DNA of 64,000 nucleotides from NCBI GenBank assembly GCA_020226215.1, contig CM035225.1, forward strand, positions 14,395,868 through 14,459,867. Reading direction: 5' to 3'. Below the pieces are notes generated by a model. It did no database searches. It was not told where the DNA came from and saw nothing but the letters and a program-made list of their open reading frames with translations. This stretch comes from Sindora glabra (taxonomy: Eukaryota > Streptophyta > Magnoliopsida > Fabales > Fabaceae). Numbering within the stretch: position 1 is the first letter of the stretch; the number at the start of each line of letters is the position of its first letter. Positions 62,000 through 64,000 of the stretch are shown here, in pieces. Both the position numbers and the translations under genes were made by a program.

Positions 62000-62350
62000 T
62001 AACATGCCAAAATTTTCAACATCCTTTCTAATGCATAATGATGTAAAAAAATATGACATATTAGCATTTCTAACATCCATAGATGTAAAAAACACATTAG
62101 AGACATGATATGGTGATGTCATATTATCATTTGCCACATCCACAAATGTCACAAAAAATAATGAAGCATTGCAACGTCATCACACACTTGACACATCAAC
62201 ATTGCCATGTCACCAAATATTTGATGCTTGTAGACAACAGAAAAAAATTGCAACAAGTTAAATAGCAACATCTGCCACATGTAAAAAATAATTGATTTCC
62301 AACAAATTTCTAACAATTTTAGACGTCAAAACTCAAAGTTCTTCTTGTAG
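62000..62350. mobile_element. CACTA-like terminus with subterminal repeats
   Basis: Ends GTTCTTCTTGTAGTA; the complement, TACTACAAGAAGAAC, resembles the CACTACAAGAA end of En/Spm elements with the first base altered. The 350 bases before it hold reiterated words such as TGCCACAT, ACATCCA and CAACATC. The opposite terminus was not found in this window. Confidence 0.45.
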
Positions 62351-62800
62351 TATACATAGTTAACTATATGCTAAAAAATTTTCTTTGGAAACTCATAGCC
62401 AATTATATGTTTCAGGGTTAGTTTCTAGACCCAATAGTTTATTATTATCAACTATGACCCTATACTTAAAGTTGTTCTTTAAATTTTTATAGTTAAGTAT
62501 TTAGTTTATTACACCTTATTTAGCACTATACAACAAGGCATATAAGGGATCAAAGTATATTTAAGTGTTCTATAGTAATGAAATTGATTGATACATATTA
62601 AATAATGATAGATATAAGATGTAAGGCCACACAATGAGGTATTGTAGCACTATAACATATGGGTTATACTATGAATTGAGTTATTGTGTTTTGAATAAGG
62701 TCAAATGTGATGTGATTCACATGAATTATGATGGAGGCAATATGTTATCTCTTGAACCAAACACTAGATCTGGTAACAACTTGTGAGGGAAGGTTGACCT
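62351..62800 (+). repeat. dispersed repeat family R1, copy 3 (inverted relative to copy 1)
   Basis: Matches the reverse complement of 1-190: AGATGTAAGGCCACACAATGA and AAACACTAGATCTGGTAACA. The upstream part has the same TAGTTAACTAT/TAGTCAATTAT words. It may continue to the right beyond the section that can be compared. Confidence 0.6.
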
Positions 62801-64000
62801 AAAGGTATAAGAATATACTTGTGAGTAATGAGGATGAATAAGATTTATAAGAAGAATTACTTACTTCTTTTATGTATCATTTATACTAGTTATGTGATTT
62901 GAATGTGGTACATATGGCTATGAGGAGTCATGCATTATGATGCTTATGGTTATGTGATGGTTGTGACCAAACTAAGGAAGTTGTACTATGAATTACATGA
63001 TAAGCGCATGTAAACTTAGGATAGGTAAGTTTGTCAATAAGAGTTTAAATATTTATATTATGTTTTACTTTCATTAGAATGTTTACTCACTATCTAAGTC
63101 CTGAACTTATTCTTTTGTGTTTAAGTTTGCATATCCTCAAGTGAAATTGCCTTTATTACCACCACAATAAGAGTAAACCCTTTAGAAACTCTTTTCGTCT
63201 TTGGTAATAAACCCCTTGGAAACTTTTGATAAAGCTATAGGCAGCAATAATGTTTTTTTTGTAAATAAACATATTTTGCCCTTGGTTTATAGGAAGCAAA
63301 GGTAATAGGATAGTGATTATTGTAATATAGGGTTGGTTAAGTCAATTTATCCCTTAGTATAAAGTATGAGTGGACTTGACTTTTCCTTTTGGTAAAAACA
63401 ATTTGAAGAATATAATTCTTGCATTTATACATGTTATCCTTCTTATTAATTAGCTTTAATGTCATTGCATCATAAATAATGAAGACAAATGACTTAGGTT
63501 AGTGGAAACTAACAGGGCAAACCTGCGCTAATCATGACTAAAGTTAGATTGTGTGAAGTGCAAAGGCCCAGGTTCCTTCAAGAAGGTGAGGTTTCAATTC
63601 TTTTCTTCAAAGTTGTTTGTTGCAATGACTTTTGCATGTAGTTTTCATTGTAAAATTTCTTCTTTACAATTATGATTAGGGCTTCATTTAGTGCTTTTCT
63701 AATTCTTTGCAATTCCAATTAGAGTTTCATTTGGAGCCACTTTGATTTTGTTTAAATTTTGAGGAGAAAAATGGCATATTCTTTACAATTGGGGTTTCAT
63801 TTTTGTTGCTTGCTTTTTTCTTTTTCTTTTTCTTTTTCTTTTTTTTTGGTTTTATTGACTAACGGGTGAAATTTTGATCGTAAAATTTATTGTTTAAGGT
63901 GATGATTGGGATTTGCAATGTGCTTCTCCGTTTCGATCGAAATTGCAGAAAAAATGGCTCCTTTTTAAAGTTAAAGCTTGCCCTTTCCTTTTCATTTTCT
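62801..64000. other. intergenic DNA at the right edge
   Basis: No gene recognised. The text at 63,520-63,590, richer in G+C and ending AAGAAG|GTGAGG, could be a 5' untranslated exon of a gene lying outside the window. 63,807-63,850 is a CTTTTT-rich polypyrimidine tract. Confidence 0.35.

Noticed and set aside
1..64000. Search for tRNA, rRNA, CRISPR or prokaryotic-type features
   Set aside because: No tRNA cloverleaf with A and B boxes was noticed, no rRNA text, and no regularly spaced short repeats. The window is plant nuclear DNA. A tRNAscan run would be decisive.

Overview
The window is nuclear DNA of a flowering plant, most likely a eudicot. The evidence is split genes with GT-AG introns, angiosperm gene families (plant TRM11, an RZ-1-type RNA-binding protein, nodulin-21-like vacuolar iron transporter homologues, arogenate dehydratase and CIP7 relics), very AT-rich gene-poor DNA, and many plant-type transposons (copia, solo LTRs, Helitron, hAT-like and foldback MITEs, CACTA-like ends). 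The species cannot be named from this sequence alone. Only five genes look intact. All coordinates were read by eye; repeat boundaries marked approximate may be off by tens of bases.

Region by region: 1-14,300 is repeat-rich. It holds a decayed copia retrotransposon on the minus strand (2,052-8,547) that split an old copy of a sequence found again at 10,720-14,300, then a solo LTR (8,798-9,277) and a hAT-like MITE (13,159-13,330). 14,300-17,177 is AT-rich repeat. 17,178-19,918 (minus) is a six-exon TRM11 tRNA guanine-10 methyltransferase. 22,098-22,657 is a hAT-like element with a perfect 8-bp target duplication, just upstream of an intact RZ-1-like glycine-rich RNA-binding protein gene (coding 23,440-24,383, plus).

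29,962-36,801 (block A) and 47,502-56,565 (block B) are two copies of one segmental duplication. Each carries two minus-strand vacuolar iron transporter homologues: an upstream-type 221-aa gene (32,490-33,155; 50,551-51,216) and a 248-aa type (a pseudogene at 35,301-36,495 in A; intact at 55,532-56,278 in B). The A pseudogene is broken by stops, frameshifts and a 478-bp solo LTR. Block B was enlarged by a LINE fragment and a 2.2-kb insertion. The spacer between blocks holds an arogenate dehydratase relic with a tandemly copied exon end, and a 4.7-kb non-autonomous Helitron (42,377-47,074) filled with a degenerate tandem array.

The right end (56,566-64,000) is repeats: TA tracts, copies of the family seen at the left edge, a CIP7-like gene relic (60,510-60,922), a 413-bp foldback MITE and a CACTA-like terminus. 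The intact genes serve unrelated jobs (tRNA modification, RNA binding, iron transport); the coherent story is a local iron-transporter cluster being duplicated, reshaped and partly lost through transposon activity.
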